From: JANQTF01 sp036835375
GTDB lineage: Bacteria > Bacteroidota > Bacteroidia > J057
Length of the DNA stretch: 55,599 nucleotides
Direction: 5' to 3'
NCBI GenBank assembly: GCA_036835375.1
Contig: DAITMB010000017.1
Span: 1-55,599 of the forward strand
A program made the position numbers and the translations under genes. The notes under the pieces were generated by a model that saw only the letters and a program-made list of their open reading frames with translations, searched no databases and was not told the origin of the DNA. Below are positions 25,884-34,918 of the stretch, piece after piece; positions within the stretch are counted from its first letter, which is position 1, and every line of letters begins with the position of its first letter.

Positions 25884-27182
25884 ATGTCTTCCCTAACCTT
25901 TTCCCTCGACCGGACCTACGCTCAAGCACTCGATGCTGAAGATCCGTTGTCTTCCTTCCGAGAACGGTTTTTCCTGCCGAAAGCAGGCAAAAAAACAGCG
26001 CTCTATTTTACCGGAAACTCGCTGGGATGCCAGCCTAAAGGGGTAAAGGCCTATGTCGAGGCAGAATTACAAGACTGGGCCCAACTCGGCGTAGAAGGTC
26101 ACTTTCATGCCAAGAGTCCCTGGCTCCCTTATCACGAGCAGTTGAGCGGACCGATGGCCGAGATAGTAGGCGCAAAACCCTCCGAAGTCGTGATGATGAA
26201 TGGTCTCACGGTGAATCTTCACCTAATGATGGCCAGCTTTTTCAAACCTCAGGGACGCAGGCGTAAGATTCTGATTGAGGCAGATGCCTTTCCTTCGGAC
26301 CTCTACGCGATTCAATCTCAGCTTCGATGGCATGGCCTCCATCCCACAGAAGACCTTCTGCTGCTCCATCCACGCGATGGCGAACACTCGATTCACACGG
26401 AAGACATTCTGAATGTGATCGAAACTTGGGGCGCCGACATATCCATGTCGCTTCTTGGCGGAGTGAATTACTACACGGGTCAGTGGTTTGACATGTCAGC
26501 GATCACCAAAGCTGCCCAAGAGCAGGGTATTAAGGTGGGGTGGGATCTGGCTCACGCTGCAGGAAATGTGCCATTAGAACTTCATGAATGGGGGGTTGAC
26601 TTCGCCTGTTGGTGCAGCTACAAGTACCTAAATGGAGGCCCCGGTGGCGTGGCAGGCTGCTTTATTCACGAGCAACACCACAAAAATCCACAACTCAACC
26701 GCCTGGCTGGCTGGTGGGGCCACGACAAGGAGACGCGCTTTGAAATGGGGCCACAATTTTTGCCCATTCCCACAGCCGAAGGGTGGCAACTGAGCAATGC
26801 CCCCGTGCTCTCCATGGCAGCCCTGCGAGCCTCCCTCGACCTCTTCCAGGAAGCGGGCATGGGATCCATTCGTGCCAAGTCCATCAAGCTGACCACCTAT
26901 CTACTCCAACTCCTGGAGAAGCGCCGAGACTTGCCGCGATTCACTGTCATCACCCCCAAAGAATCCAGACATCGCGGTGCTCAACTCTCTCTGCTCACCG
27001 ACGAGCACGGGCAGCAACTTTTTGACTACCTCACAGCGCAGGGCGTGATCTGCGACTGGCGGGAGCCCAATGTGATCCGCGTTGCTCCGGTCCCATTGTA
27101 CAACCGTTTTCAGGATCTCTGGGAGTTCGTGGAGCTTATGGCCAAATTTCAGCGAGACATCTCTCAACCAACCAGCGCATGA
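25884..27182 (+). CDS. kynU: Kynureninase
   Basis: 432 residues, normal for the family. It is a PLP enzyme with the cofactor lysine at Lys247 in CSYKYLNGGPGG and the preceding WDLAHAAGN (Asp221 binds the pyridine nitrogen). Active-site and dimer segments YFTGNSLGCQPKG and HFHAKSPWLPYHEQL are present. It cleaves kynurenine or 3-hydroxykynurenine to (hydroxy)anthranilate and alanine, in tryptophan breakdown or NAD synthesis. No other kynurenine-pathway gene is in the window. A near-consensus promoter (TTG 25823, TAATTTTC 25850-25857) lies upstream, but with a long 24-bp spacer. The stop overlaps the ankyrin gene start by 4 bp. Confidence 0.95.
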   Translation: MSSLTFSLDRTYAQALDAEDPLSSFRERFFLPKAGKKTALYFTGNSLGCQPKGVKAYVEAELQDWAQLGVEGHFHAKSPWLPYHEQLSGPMAEIVGAKPSEVVMMNGLTVNLHLMMASFFKPQGRRRKILIEADAFPSDLYAIQSQLRWHGLHPTEDLLLLHPRDGEHSIHTEDILNVIETWGADISMSLLGGVNYYTGQWFDMSAITKAAQEQGIKVGWDLAHAAGNVPLELHEWGVDFACWCSYKYLNGGPGGVAGCFIHEQHHKNPQLNRLAGWWGHDKETRFEMGPQFLPIPTAEGWQLSNAPVLSMAALRASLDLFQEAGMGSIRAKSIKLTTYLLQLLEKRRDLPRFTVITPKESRHRGAQLSLLTDEHGQQLFDYLTAQGVICDWREPNVIRVAPVPLYNRFQDLWEFVELMAKFQRDISQPTSA

Positions 27183-27775
27183 AATGGCCCTGGCGTATGG
27201 AGAAGCCTGAGGAACTACTGAGGCAATGGATGAGTAGCCTGCAAGCAGGTGTAGCCGATCCGCTGCGCAAAGGCTTGGCGCAGCATCCTCAAGCATTGAC
27301 TTCAGCACCTGAAGATCTGGGCTTTGCCTTGCTGCAAGAGGTCATATTTCAGCGAATGGAGGACATAGCTGCGCGAATATTGCAACTTGGCGTGAATCCT
27401 AACCAGCGAGATCCACAAGGGCAGTCCCTTCTCCACTGGGCAGTAGCGATGAAGGAAGAGGGCTTGGTGCGCTTGCTTCTGGGCGCTGGCGCAGATCACA
27501 GTTGGCAAGATCGATACGGCGCGACTGCGCTGATGTATGCCGTGCAGCAAGGTCATGTCGCCATATCGCTGGCCCTCCTTCAAGCCGGGGCAAATCCCAA
27601 TCAGCGAGACATCGAGGGCGATACGGTGCTAATGTATGCCGTTCAAGGCGGGCAGGTGACACTCGTTTCTGCCCTGCTGGAGGCAGGAGCCGAGCCCCGC
27701 GCCCGAAACTTTGACGGTCTCTGTGCGGCAGACAAAGCCCGCGATCCGCAGATGGTCGAGATGCTTGGGGGATGA
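27179..27775 (+). CDS. Ankyrin-repeat protein
   Basis: 198 residues, probably cytosolic, with no signal peptide. Three clear ankyrin repeats run from about 80 to 180: GQSLLHWAVAMKEEGLVRLL, GATALMYAVQQGHVAISLAL and GDTVLMYAVQGGQVTLVSAL. Each is followed by GAxPxxRD-type turns; a weaker unit precedes them. It likely binds a protein partner. The ATGA overlap with kynU implies translational coupling, so a link to kynureninase or the same transcript is plausible but unproven. Confidence 0.85.
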   Translation: MKWPWRMEKPEELLRQWMSSLQAGVADPLRKGLAQHPQALTSAPEDLGFALLQEVIFQRMEDIAARILQLGVNPNQRDPQGQSLLHWAVAMKEEGLVRLLLGAGADHSWQDRYGATALMYAVQQGHVAISLALLQAGANPNQRDIEGDTVLMYAVQGGQVTLVSALLEAGAEPRARNFDGLCAADKARDPQMVEMLGG

Positions 27776-27926
27776 ATTTCGGGCATCTGAAGGTTCTTAT
27801 TTTTATTACAGAATCCAACAAATGTCAAATTTTCGGAATAAATAGGCGAAGGAATATCTGGATACGTTAGCAATTTGCTGTCCGCAACCGAAACACCATT
27901 ACTGAGAAGAGGGCGGATATAGACGT

Positions 27927-28997
27927 ATGAAGACATTCTATTGGTTGGAAATCTGGACAGCTCCCCAGCAATATCGTCGAGTATGTTCCATCATGGGGTT
28001 AATTCCCGAGTCGAAGCCGAGATCCATCATCAAAATACAGCCCATTGAGGTGGAAGACGAGCCTCAATGGTATGAAATCGATGGGTTCCTCGACTTGCTG
28101 GAACCACGCTATGAAGCCTTGGCCAAGGCAGGGGTGGAGCGAAAAGACATTTCTATCTGGATCAATATTTCCCACGAGGAAGAGGCATGTGAATTTTTTC
28201 TGGATCCAATGACGATCATGCGCCTGGGCGAAGAAGGGATCAAGCCCTGCATCACTTGTTGGCAAGGCGATGAATGGGGGATCGCTGAGTTACTTGAAGC
28301 GCCCTACCGAAGCGATCGGGTCGTGAACATTGAGGGTATGTGGCTGGGCGATCGTCACGAGTCGCTGGGGCTGCCTTACCGTGAGCTCACGGTGCAGTTC
28401 GATGACTACACATACTGGACAGCCCGCTTGGTGACCTACCACGACGTGTTTCACTGGCGCAAACTCAATGACCCTGCAAATGCAGCCTGGCAGCCGGGGA
28501 TGATTCTGCTAGAGACCGTCGAGGAAGCGATTGTGGAGCAATTTGTGGTGGATCTGCTTCGCCACCGAAAGTTTGAAATGGCCTTTCGCCGAATTCTAGG
28601 CGAAGACAATCAGGTGCTTCCACCTACCGACGAAGTGGCTCTCATGGTGATGCACGAAGCGGGATTTAGCAATGATCTTGTCGGGATGTTAGGGCTTAAG
28701 GAGGGGGCAACGCTTCAGAAGCGGCACTTTTGGACCTATCGCCAGCAACGGTTTCAAAGCCAGCCGCAAGTAGATTTTATGAGCTACTTCCTCGATGTGT
28801 TGGAGGGAAAGTACCAAGAGTTGGCTGGTATGGGTATCAAGCGGCGCGACATCATGCTCCAATGGGTCCATCGCTACGAAGGGCGCTGCCATTTGGAGTT
28901 CCAACCCATGGTTTTGGAGCGAATGGGCCGCAATGGCATTGGTCTGTCGATGACTTGCTTGCCGATTCGCCCCGAGGTATCGCGGTGCTTGGATTAG
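27927..28997 (+). CDS. Protein with two DUF4279-like domains and a linking domain
   Basis: 356 residues, no signal peptide or membrane segment. Residues 3-113 and 237-346 are diverged copies of one module. Each has a hydrophobic first strand, a short LG- or MGL-containing helix, LLEPRYEALAKAGVERKDI (first copy) or VLEGKYQELAGMGIKRRDI (second copy), a two-strand segment, and MRLGEEGIKPCITCW or ERMGRNGIGLSMTCL at the end. The pattern resembles DUF4279, a family often seen near toxin-immunity genes, but I cannot confirm it. The middle (about 130-215) contains a separate unit with a W-x-x-G-M-I-L-L segment. No toxin gene is adjacent. Confidence 0.55.
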   Translation: MKTFYWLEIWTAPQQYRRVCSIMGLIPESKPRSIIKIQPIEVEDEPQWYEIDGFLDLLEPRYEALAKAGVERKDISIWINISHEEEACEFFLDPMTIMRLGEEGIKPCITCWQGDEWGIAELLEAPYRSDRVVNIEGMWLGDRHESLGLPYRELTVQFDDYTYWTARLVTYHDVFHWRKLNDPANAAWQPGMILLETVEEAIVEQFVVDLLRHRKFEMAFRRILGEDNQVLPPTDEVALMVMHEAGFSNDLVGMLGLKEGATLQKRHFWTYRQQRFQSQPQVDFMSYFLDVLEGKYQELAGMGIKRRDIMLQWVHRYEGRCHLEFQPMVLERMGRNGIGLSMTCLPIRPEVSRCLD

Positions 28998-29023
28998 CAA
29001 CGTGCCACGCGTAATATTGCGCG

Positions 29024-29956
29024 GTGAAAATCAGCCCTGCAACCGACACACGGCAAGCCTACCTGATGATGCACCTCGCGGTGCTACTCTATGGATTTAC
29101 GGGGATTCTCGGCAGAGAAATCTCCTTGTCAGGTGTGCCGCTGGTCTGGTACCGGATGTGGCTCACCTTTGTAAGCCTGTGTTTTTTTCCGGGGCTGATC
29201 CGGGCAGTGCTGCGCATGACTTTCCAGCAAGTGTGGCCCTTTGCAGGCATTGGGATTCTCATGGCGATCCACTGGATCACTTTTTTCGAGTCGATCAAAC
29301 TTTCCAATGTGACCGTCGCGCTGAGTGCGCTGTCCACGACAGCCTTTTTCACTTCCCTCATCGAGCCGATGGTCTTTCGCAAGCGGATTCGTTGGTACGA
29401 GCTACTGATGGGGCTGATGGTTGTGGGGGGCTTGGTGTTGATTTTTCGATTTGGCGGGGTGATGATGACCACAGGCATTTTGGTGGGATTGTTTTCGGCC
29501 TTGGTGGTGGCCGGAGCCTCTGTGTGGAACAAAGCGGTGGTGACCAAAAGCACGAGTGTATTTCCCATCGCCATGGTGCAATTTGGTGCGGGGGCGGTGT
29601 TCATTACCCTGCTTCTTCCTTTTTTTCACTGGAGCGGCTACTCCGAGGCGAGCTGGATTCCTTCGAGCTACGATTTTGCCTTGCTGCTCGTGCTAGCGCT
29701 GGTGTGCACCACCTTTGCCTACACGCTCAACATGAGCGCTCTGCGACATTTGAGCGCCTTTGCCAGCAATTTGCTCATCAATCTGGAGCCGATTTATGCC
29801 ATCATTCTCGCGGCACTGCTATATCGAGAATACAAAGAGCTGCACCCAGGCTTCTATCTTGGTTCGTTGCTCATTATTGCCGCCGTGTTTACCTATCCGC
29901 TGCTCCTGCGCTGGGAGCGGAAGCGCCTTCGGAGCAGAAAAGAAGGGGTAGAATAA
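29024..29956 (+). CDS. EamA/DMT-family transporter
   Basis: 310 residues from GTG 29024, ten hydrophobic segments in two five-helix halves (about 14-140 and 150-300), each an EamA domain. Typical pieces are IHWITFFESIKLSNVTVALSA in the first half and TTFAYTLNMSALRHLSAFASN in the second. It is a drug/metabolite exporter-like inner-membrane carrier, substrate unknown. The gene starts 26 bp after the duplicated-domain gene on the same strand and may share its transcript. Confidence 0.9.
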   Translation: MKISPATDTRQAYLMMHLAVLLYGFTGILGREISLSGVPLVWYRMWLTFVSLCFFPGLIRAVLRMTFQQVWPFAGIGILMAIHWITFFESIKLSNVTVALSALSTTAFFTSLIEPMVFRKRIRWYELLMGLMVVGGLVLIFRFGGVMMTTGILVGLFSALVVAGASVWNKAVVTKSTSVFPIAMVQFGAGAVFITLLLPFFHWSGYSEASWIPSSYDFALLLVLALVCTTFAYTLNMSALRHLSAFASNLLINLEPIYAIILAALLYREYKELHPGFYLGSLLIIAAVFTYPLLLRWERKRLRSRKEGVE

Positions 29957-30058
29957 TGGAACGAGGAAGGATTGCGCAGCGGATTTTTCTCAAAAAGTAT
30001 GAGGATTTAACATAAAATTCATGTTCAAAGGGTGCTGAGTTGGTGTGAAGCCAGTAGA

Positions 30059-30090
30059 TTGAGAGGTGCTTTTATTCAGTAATATATTTG
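30059..30090 (+). promoter_or_regulatory. Bacteroidota-type promoter of the TPR/HTH regulator
   Basis: TTG at 30059-30061, a 21-bp spacer and TATATTTG at 30083-30090 match TTG/TAnnTTTG. Transcription should begin near 30097. The in-frame GTG at 30066 therefore lies upstream of the transcript and cannot be the start. Confidence 0.55.
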
Positions 30091-30098
30091 GAGCCAGC

Positions 30099-31745
30099 GT
30101 GACCACCTTCGCGGCAAGGCTGATGTGGATGTGTCTTTGCTTGTGTGGAGGGATGCTTGCGGCCCAGAGCGAGGTGCGGCAGGCCCAGGCATGGAGCAAA
30201 GTGGCCGCTCAGTTTTTGGAAGAGAATGTTCTGGATTCTGCCTTCTCCTATGCCAAAAAAGCCCTTGCGCTGGCCACTGAGCAGGAAGACCGAGCCGTAA
30301 TGGCGCGAAGTTACCAAGTGATTGGGACTGTATTTTACCACCAGGGCGCCCATCTTCAAGCCCTCGAAAATCAACTTTCCGCTCAGAGTCTTCTCCTCGA
30401 ACTCGGGGACGAAGCTGCGCTCGCGGGTAACTTTCTAGCTTTGGGGTGGACCTATTATCACACAAAGCAGCCCGAGCTTGCGCTCGATTGCTACGAGGAG
30501 GCGCAGGGCCTGTATCGGCAGGCAGGTAATGTGGCAGGGGAGGCAGAAAGCCTCGGATTGATTGGGCATATTTTTGAGAAAAAGGGCCAGTATCCTGAAG
30601 CCCTCGTGTACCAACATCGAGCGCTCGACATGTATCGCGAAATCAAGGACACCCTTGGTATGGCCTATATTCTGGAAAATATCGGATCGGTGTATGAAGA
30701 TCAGGAATCCTATGACGACGCGTTTGCTTACTTTTCAGAGGCGCTGGCCCTCCATGAAGTCACTGGAAACGCAGCAGGACTCATTGGTACTTACAACAAT
30801 ATTGGAGATGTGTACCAAAAAACGGGGAGGTACCCACAAGCGCTGGAATACACCCAGCGAGCGCTAGACCTTGCCCTTGCGCAGCATGACAAAAAACAGG
30901 TGTCCAGTGCGCTACGCGATCTTGGCGAAACGCATTCACTCGCCGGGAACCATCAAAAAGCTTATGAATATCTTGATGAAGGCCGCAAGCTTTACCAAGA
31001 AATTTACACTGATGACATCGCAGGTCGTATCGCGCTGATGCAAACCTTGTTTGAGACCGAGCAAATGAGCACTCAGATCAGCGTGCTCAAAAAGGAGCAA
31101 CAACTCAACCGCCTCATCCGGACGGTCTCTCTCGTAGGCTTAGGTCTGATCTTGCTGGTCGGCGGCCTCATTTTTCAGACGCAGCGCTTGAGATTTCAGA
31201 AAAATAAACAGCTCTACGAGGCGCAGCAACAGCTTCTTCGCGCCGACATCAAAAACCGGCAGCTCAACGAAGCCAATCTCAAGCAGGAACTAGAAGGCAA
31301 AAGCAAGGTGCTGACCTCACACGCGCTGCACATCATCCAGAAAAATCGCATCCTTGACGAGTTGAAGCAGGGGATGGAACTGGTCCTCAAGGCCAAGAAA
31401 TCGGAGCAGAAAGATCAGATCAAGGCGCTCATCCAGCGAGTGGATTACAGTTTTCATCGGGATCAGGAGTGGCAAGATTTTCGGCAGGCATTTGAGCAGG
31501 TTCACTTGTCGTTTTTCGATCAGCTTCAGAACGATTTTCCCGACCTGAGCCCTGCTGACTTGCGCCTCTGCGCGCTCATTCGCCTCAACATGGATTCCAA
31601 AGACATTGCTACCGTGCTGGGAATTTCCACCGACAGCCTGCGCATCTCCCGCTATCGCCTGAAGAAAAAGCTCGGTCTGAGCCAGGGAAATTCGCTCACG
31701 GCCTGGATTCATCAGGTGGGGAATGCCGATAACCCTTCGCTCTGA
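30099..31745 (+). CDS. TPR-repeat membrane-anchored regulator with C-terminal HTH
   Basis: 548 residues from GTG 30099, chosen because it gives a proper signal sequence (TTFAARLMWMCLCLCGGMLA) and because the promoter at 30059-30090 rules out the earlier GTG; ATG 30123 is the alternative. About six or seven TPR units fill residues 30-330, with repeats such as AYILENIGSVYEDQESYDDA and GTYNNIGDVYQKTGRYPQAL. A membrane segment follows (SLVGLGLILLVGGLIF), then a cytoplasmic coiled coil of about 120 residues. The C-terminal helix-turn-helix (LSPADLRLCALIRL, TVLGISTDSLRISRYRLKKK) is LuxR-like. This is a common Bacteroidota one-component sensor-regulator. It may govern the receptor/phytase genes that start 399 bp downstream. 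Confidence 0.8.
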   Translation: MTTFAARLMWMCLCLCGGMLAAQSEVRQAQAWSKVAAQFLEENVLDSAFSYAKKALALATEQEDRAVMARSYQVIGTVFYHQGAHLQALENQLSAQSLLLELGDEAALAGNFLALGWTYYHTKQPELALDCYEEAQGLYRQAGNVAGEAESLGLIGHIFEKKGQYPEALVYQHRALDMYREIKDTLGMAYILENIGSVYEDQESYDDAFAYFSEALALHEVTGNAAGLIGTYNNIGDVYQKTGRYPQALEYTQRALDLALAQHDKKQVSSALRDLGETHSLAGNHQKAYEYLDEGRKLYQEIYTDDIAGRIALMQTLFETEQMSTQISVLKKEQQLNRLIRTVSLVGLGLILLVGGLIFQTQRLRFQKNKQLYEAQQQLLRADIKNRQLNEANLKQELEGKSKVLTSHALHIIQKNRILDELKQGMELVLKAKKSEQKDQIKALIQRVDYSFHRDQEWQDFRQAFEQVHLSFFDQLQNDFPDLSPADLRLCALIRLNMDSKDIATVLGISTDSLRISRYRLKKKLGLSQGNSLTAWIHQVGNADNPSL

Positions 31746-32143
31746 TGGCGACAGCTCCCAAGCAAGCGAATGCAAGTCAAAATCCCCTGATTTTATTTCA
31801 TTCAGGATAGCCATACTTCGGGATTCGCAGCTCCTTCGAAATAGCTTGATACAAGCTTAATATATGCTTAACACAAGTTAACAATTTGAATATCAGATAA
31901 CTATGGCCTAAAAATCTCTAATGTTGCCCTCTTGTTAACGCCACATTTCTGCCTGTTGCCCTTCTGTAACGGCACCTTTTTGGAAGGCAGCTCAATGCGA
32001 AATATCATTGACCAGTATTCTTTACCGAGTGCTTGAAAGCCTCAAGCAAAGACGCTGAGGGACCAACCGAACCCTTCGGGAAACACCCAATCAGTAGTGG
32101 TAGATGCTTGAGATTTTGAAGCCCAATCCAATTTTGACTGGTT
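31746..32143. other. Intergenic region with direct repeats upstream of the TonB receptor
   Basis: 398 bp. An AT-rich part (about 31845-31900) carries GCTTAA twice eleven bases apart and two ACAAG(C)TTAA units. It is followed by two imperfect 27-bp direct repeats at 31922-31948 and 31954-31980 that begin TGTTGCCCT and contain AACG(C/G)CAC. The repeats lie 32 bp apart, about three helical turns. No gene is seen. The repeats are candidate operator sites for the genes from 32144 on. Confidence 0.45.
31922..31980. repeat. Pair of imperfect 27-bp direct repeats
   Basis: Unit 1 starts at 31922 and unit 2 at 31954. Both open with TGTTGCCCT, then differ by one inserted base, then share AACG-x-CAC and a T-rich end. 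Confidence 0.6.
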
Positions 32144-34864
32144 ATGAAACAAACACTTCTCTTCCATGTGATCTTTTTGGGAATAGGACTTTGCGGTTCG
32201 GGCCTAGTGGCTCAGAACAGTCTCGTTCGTGGAAAGATTTTCGACGCGACCAATGGCTATTCGCTACCTGGCGCTAATGTGACCGTAGTCGGTGCCAACC
32301 AAGGGGTTGCTACTGATTTGGAAGGCAGATACCAACTGTATTTACCTGCCGGATCATATCAATTGCTTGTTCGCTATCTCGGCTACAGCGACACCACCCT
32401 GAGCCTGACCACCGGTGCGGGTCAGACCCTGGTGCTGGATGTTGCGATGGGAAGCTCCACGTACGAGCTCTCGAGCGTAGAAATCACCGGTATGCTGCAA
32501 GGACAGGCGCGTGCGCTCAACCAGCAAAAGAATGCCGACAACATCAAAAATATCGTTGCGGCTGATCAAATCGGACGTTTTCCTGACCCCAATGCTGCTG
32601 AGGCGCTCCAGCGTGTGCCGGGCATCAACATTGAGCGAGACCAAGGAGAGGGGCGCTATGTGTTAGTGCGTGGTCTGGCACCACAATTCACCAACATGAA
32701 CATCAACGGCGAGCAGATTCCTTCTCCAGAAGCCGATGTGCGCTTTGTCGCCCTAGATGCGATTCCTTCGGATCAACTGGCTTCGATGGAGGTCACCAAA
32801 GCCCTTACTCCCGATATGGATGGAGATGCTATCGGGGGATCGGTGAACTTGATCACCCGAACCGCTCAGAGTGACAAGCCGCAGATCGCTGCTTCCATCG
32901 TGGGGGGCTACAACAACCTCATGCAGCAGCCCAATGCGCAGGGATCCTTCCTCTTTGGGCAGCGATATGGCAGCAAGCAGCAACTTGGGGTGCTGGTGAA
33001 TGCGAGCTACTATCATAACAGCCTCGGCTCGGACAACGTGGAATATGAGCCATTTGACAACGAGTTGAGCCTTCGTGATTACGAGCTAACGCGTACGCGC
33101 CGTGGCCTCAGCGCCAACCTCGACTACCGCTTCGACGCGAACAATGAGATCTACCTGCGGGGTCTTTCCACTCAGTTTACTGATCGGGAATGGCGTCGGC
33201 AATACATTTTCTTGCCGGAAGATGGAGAAATTGAGCGCCACACGAAAGATCGATTTGAGTCACAGTCTGTCCAGAGTGTCAATCTTGGCGGACGCCACAT
33301 CTTCCCAGGTATCCAGGTGGATTACGAAGGGCAATATTCCTTCGGTAGGCAAAATACACCCTACGACTACCAAGGAGTTTTCATCGCCGAGAATGAGCAT
33401 ACGCTGGACATCCGCGACCCGCGCAACATCACTTTCAATGCACCCGGCTATTTGGACAATAGTTCCTACGAATTCGACGAGCTGGAAGTCGGGAACACCA
33501 TGGCCACCGACCAAAACCTCACTGCTAAATTCAACATCGGAATTCCCTATCGGATAGGAGACGGAAATGCAGGTTTGATTAAGTTTGGAGGGAAAGTTCG
33601 GAGTAAGGTCAAGCGTTTTGACATCACCGTGGACAAGTATGGTTCGCTTGGATCTGTGCCCACGCTGGATCAACTAGCGGGCGGCTTACTGGATGATAAC
33701 TTCCTGGGGGGAGCCTACACACTCAACACACCCTTGGACATCCCCCAACTGATCACGTACTTCAACGAAAATCCTTCGCAGTTTGAGCCGGAATTGGAGG
33801 ACAAAGCCATCGACGAAGCACTGGAGGCATTTGAGGCCACAGAGCAGGTATTTGCAGGATACCTGATGGCTCGCCAGGAATTCAGTAATTGGATGTTGCT
33901 GGGAGGGCTTCGCTACGAATATACCAACACTCAGTACAACTCCGAAGATGTGGTCATCGCGCCCAATGGCGATTTGGAAGCTATCGTTCCAGTGAGTGGT
34001 GGCACAAGCTATGGATATTTGCTGCCACAGCTTCACCTCAAGTATTCTCCGGGTGCCAATACCAACATTCGTGCAGCAGCGACTTATTCCTATGCCCGTC
34101 CCAACTTCGGTGAGATCATTCCGGCGCAGGAAATCAACCTCCAAGACAGAGAAGCGTCGATCGGAAATCCAGACCTCGCCCCCGTTAGCGCATTCAATCT
34201 CGATTTGCTTGGGGAGCACTACTTTGGCAATGTCGGTATCCTTTCCGGTGGAGTGTTCTACAAGGTGCTGGATGATTTCATCTATCGCCGGGTGATATTT
34301 AACAGTAGTTATCCCCTCACCGGAACACCGATCGCTTCGGGATTGGATGTGATTCAGGCACAAAATGGAAATCAGGCGACCCTCCTCGGGGTAGAACTCG
34401 CCTTTCAGCGTGGACTCGACTTTCTGCCAGCACCTCTGGATCGATTTACCTTGTACCTCAACTACACCTTCACGAACTCCGACGCGACGATCCAGAGCCG
34501 CGACGCCGATGAGGGCAACCCCAATGCCCTGGAAAACATCAAGCTCCCCGGGCAATCTGCCAACGTCGGGAATGCTTCGCTGGCCTATGAGCACAAAAAG
34601 TTCTCTATGCGCGTTTCTGCCAATTTCAATGGGGTGTACCTCAGCGAGGTGGGAGGCAATGCAGACGAGGATGTGTATGTGAACCAGCGCCTGCAATTGG
34701 ATCTCAATGCCACCTATGCCATCTCGCCTCGGGTGAGGGTATTTGCTGAATTTCTCAACCTCACCAACCAACCTTTCGAGGTGTATCAAGGCAGTGAAGA
34801 CATTCTCATTCAGCGAGAATTCTACTCCTGGTGGTCGCGTATCGGGGTCAAGTTCGACCTCTAA
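32144..34864 (+). CDS. TonB-dependent outer-membrane receptor
   Basis: 906 residues. Signal peptide to about GLVAQ (residue 23). Residues 27-105 are a carboxypeptidase-regulatory-like beta domain (VRGKIFDATNGYSLPGANV, ATDLEGRYQLYLPAGSY). The plug follows at about 125-245 with FPDPNAAEALQRVPGINIER, YVLVRGLAPQFTNMNINGEQ and GGSVNLITRTA. The remainder is a 22-strand beta-barrel ending FYSWWSRIGVKFDL, with a terminal Leu after Asp. It lacks a SusD partner gene but is followed by an acidic lipoprotein and a phytase, so phosphate esters or metal complexes are the likely cargo. No T9SS domain. Confidence 0.9.
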   Translation: MKQTLLFHVIFLGIGLCGSGLVAQNSLVRGKIFDATNGYSLPGANVTVVGANQGVATDLEGRYQLYLPAGSYQLLVRYLGYSDTTLSLTTGAGQTLVLDVAMGSSTYELSSVEITGMLQGQARALNQQKNADNIKNIVAADQIGRFPDPNAAEALQRVPGINIERDQGEGRYVLVRGLAPQFTNMNINGEQIPSPEADVRFVALDAIPSDQLASMEVTKALTPDMDGDAIGGSVNLITRTAQSDKPQIAASIVGGYNNLMQQPNAQGSFLFGQRYGSKQQLGVLVNASYYHNSLGSDNVEYEPFDNELSLRDYELTRTRRGLSANLDYRFDANNEIYLRGLSTQFTDREWRRQYIFLPEDGEIERHTKDRFESQSVQSVNLGGRHIFPGIQVDYEGQYSFGRQNTPYDYQGVFIAENEHTLDIRDPRNITFNAPGYLDNSSYEFDELEVGNTMATDQNLTAKFNIGIPYRIGDGNAGLIKFGGKVRSKVKRFDITVDKYGSLGSVPTLDQLAGGLLDDNFLGGAYTLNTPLDIPQLITYFNENPSQFEPELEDKAIDEALEAFEATEQVFAGYLMARQEFSNWMLLGGLRYEYTNTQYNSEDVVIAPNGDLEAIVPVSGGTSYGYLLPQLHLKYSPGANTNIRAAATYSYARPNFGEIIPAQEINLQDREASIGNPDLAPVSAFNLDLLGEHYFGNVGILSGGVFYKVLDDFIYRRVIFNSSYPLTGTPIASGLDVIQAQNGNQATLLGVELAFQRGLDFLPAPLDRFTLYLNYTFTNSDATIQSRDADEGNPNALENIKLPGQSANVGNASLAYEHKKFSMRVSANFNGVYLSEVGGNADEDVYVNQRLQLDLNATYAISPRVRVFAEFLNLTNQPFEVYQGSEDILIQREFYSWWSRIGVKFDL

Positions 34865-34918
34865 GAACCAAGCCAGATCAAGTTTCTATTTATTTTCTTG
34901 TTCAAGAAATTGTCACAA

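Noticed and set aside
33686..34789. 367-residue minus-strand ORF inside the TonB receptor gene
   Set aside because: It is antisense to a clear receptor barrel and has no recognisable family or start signal.
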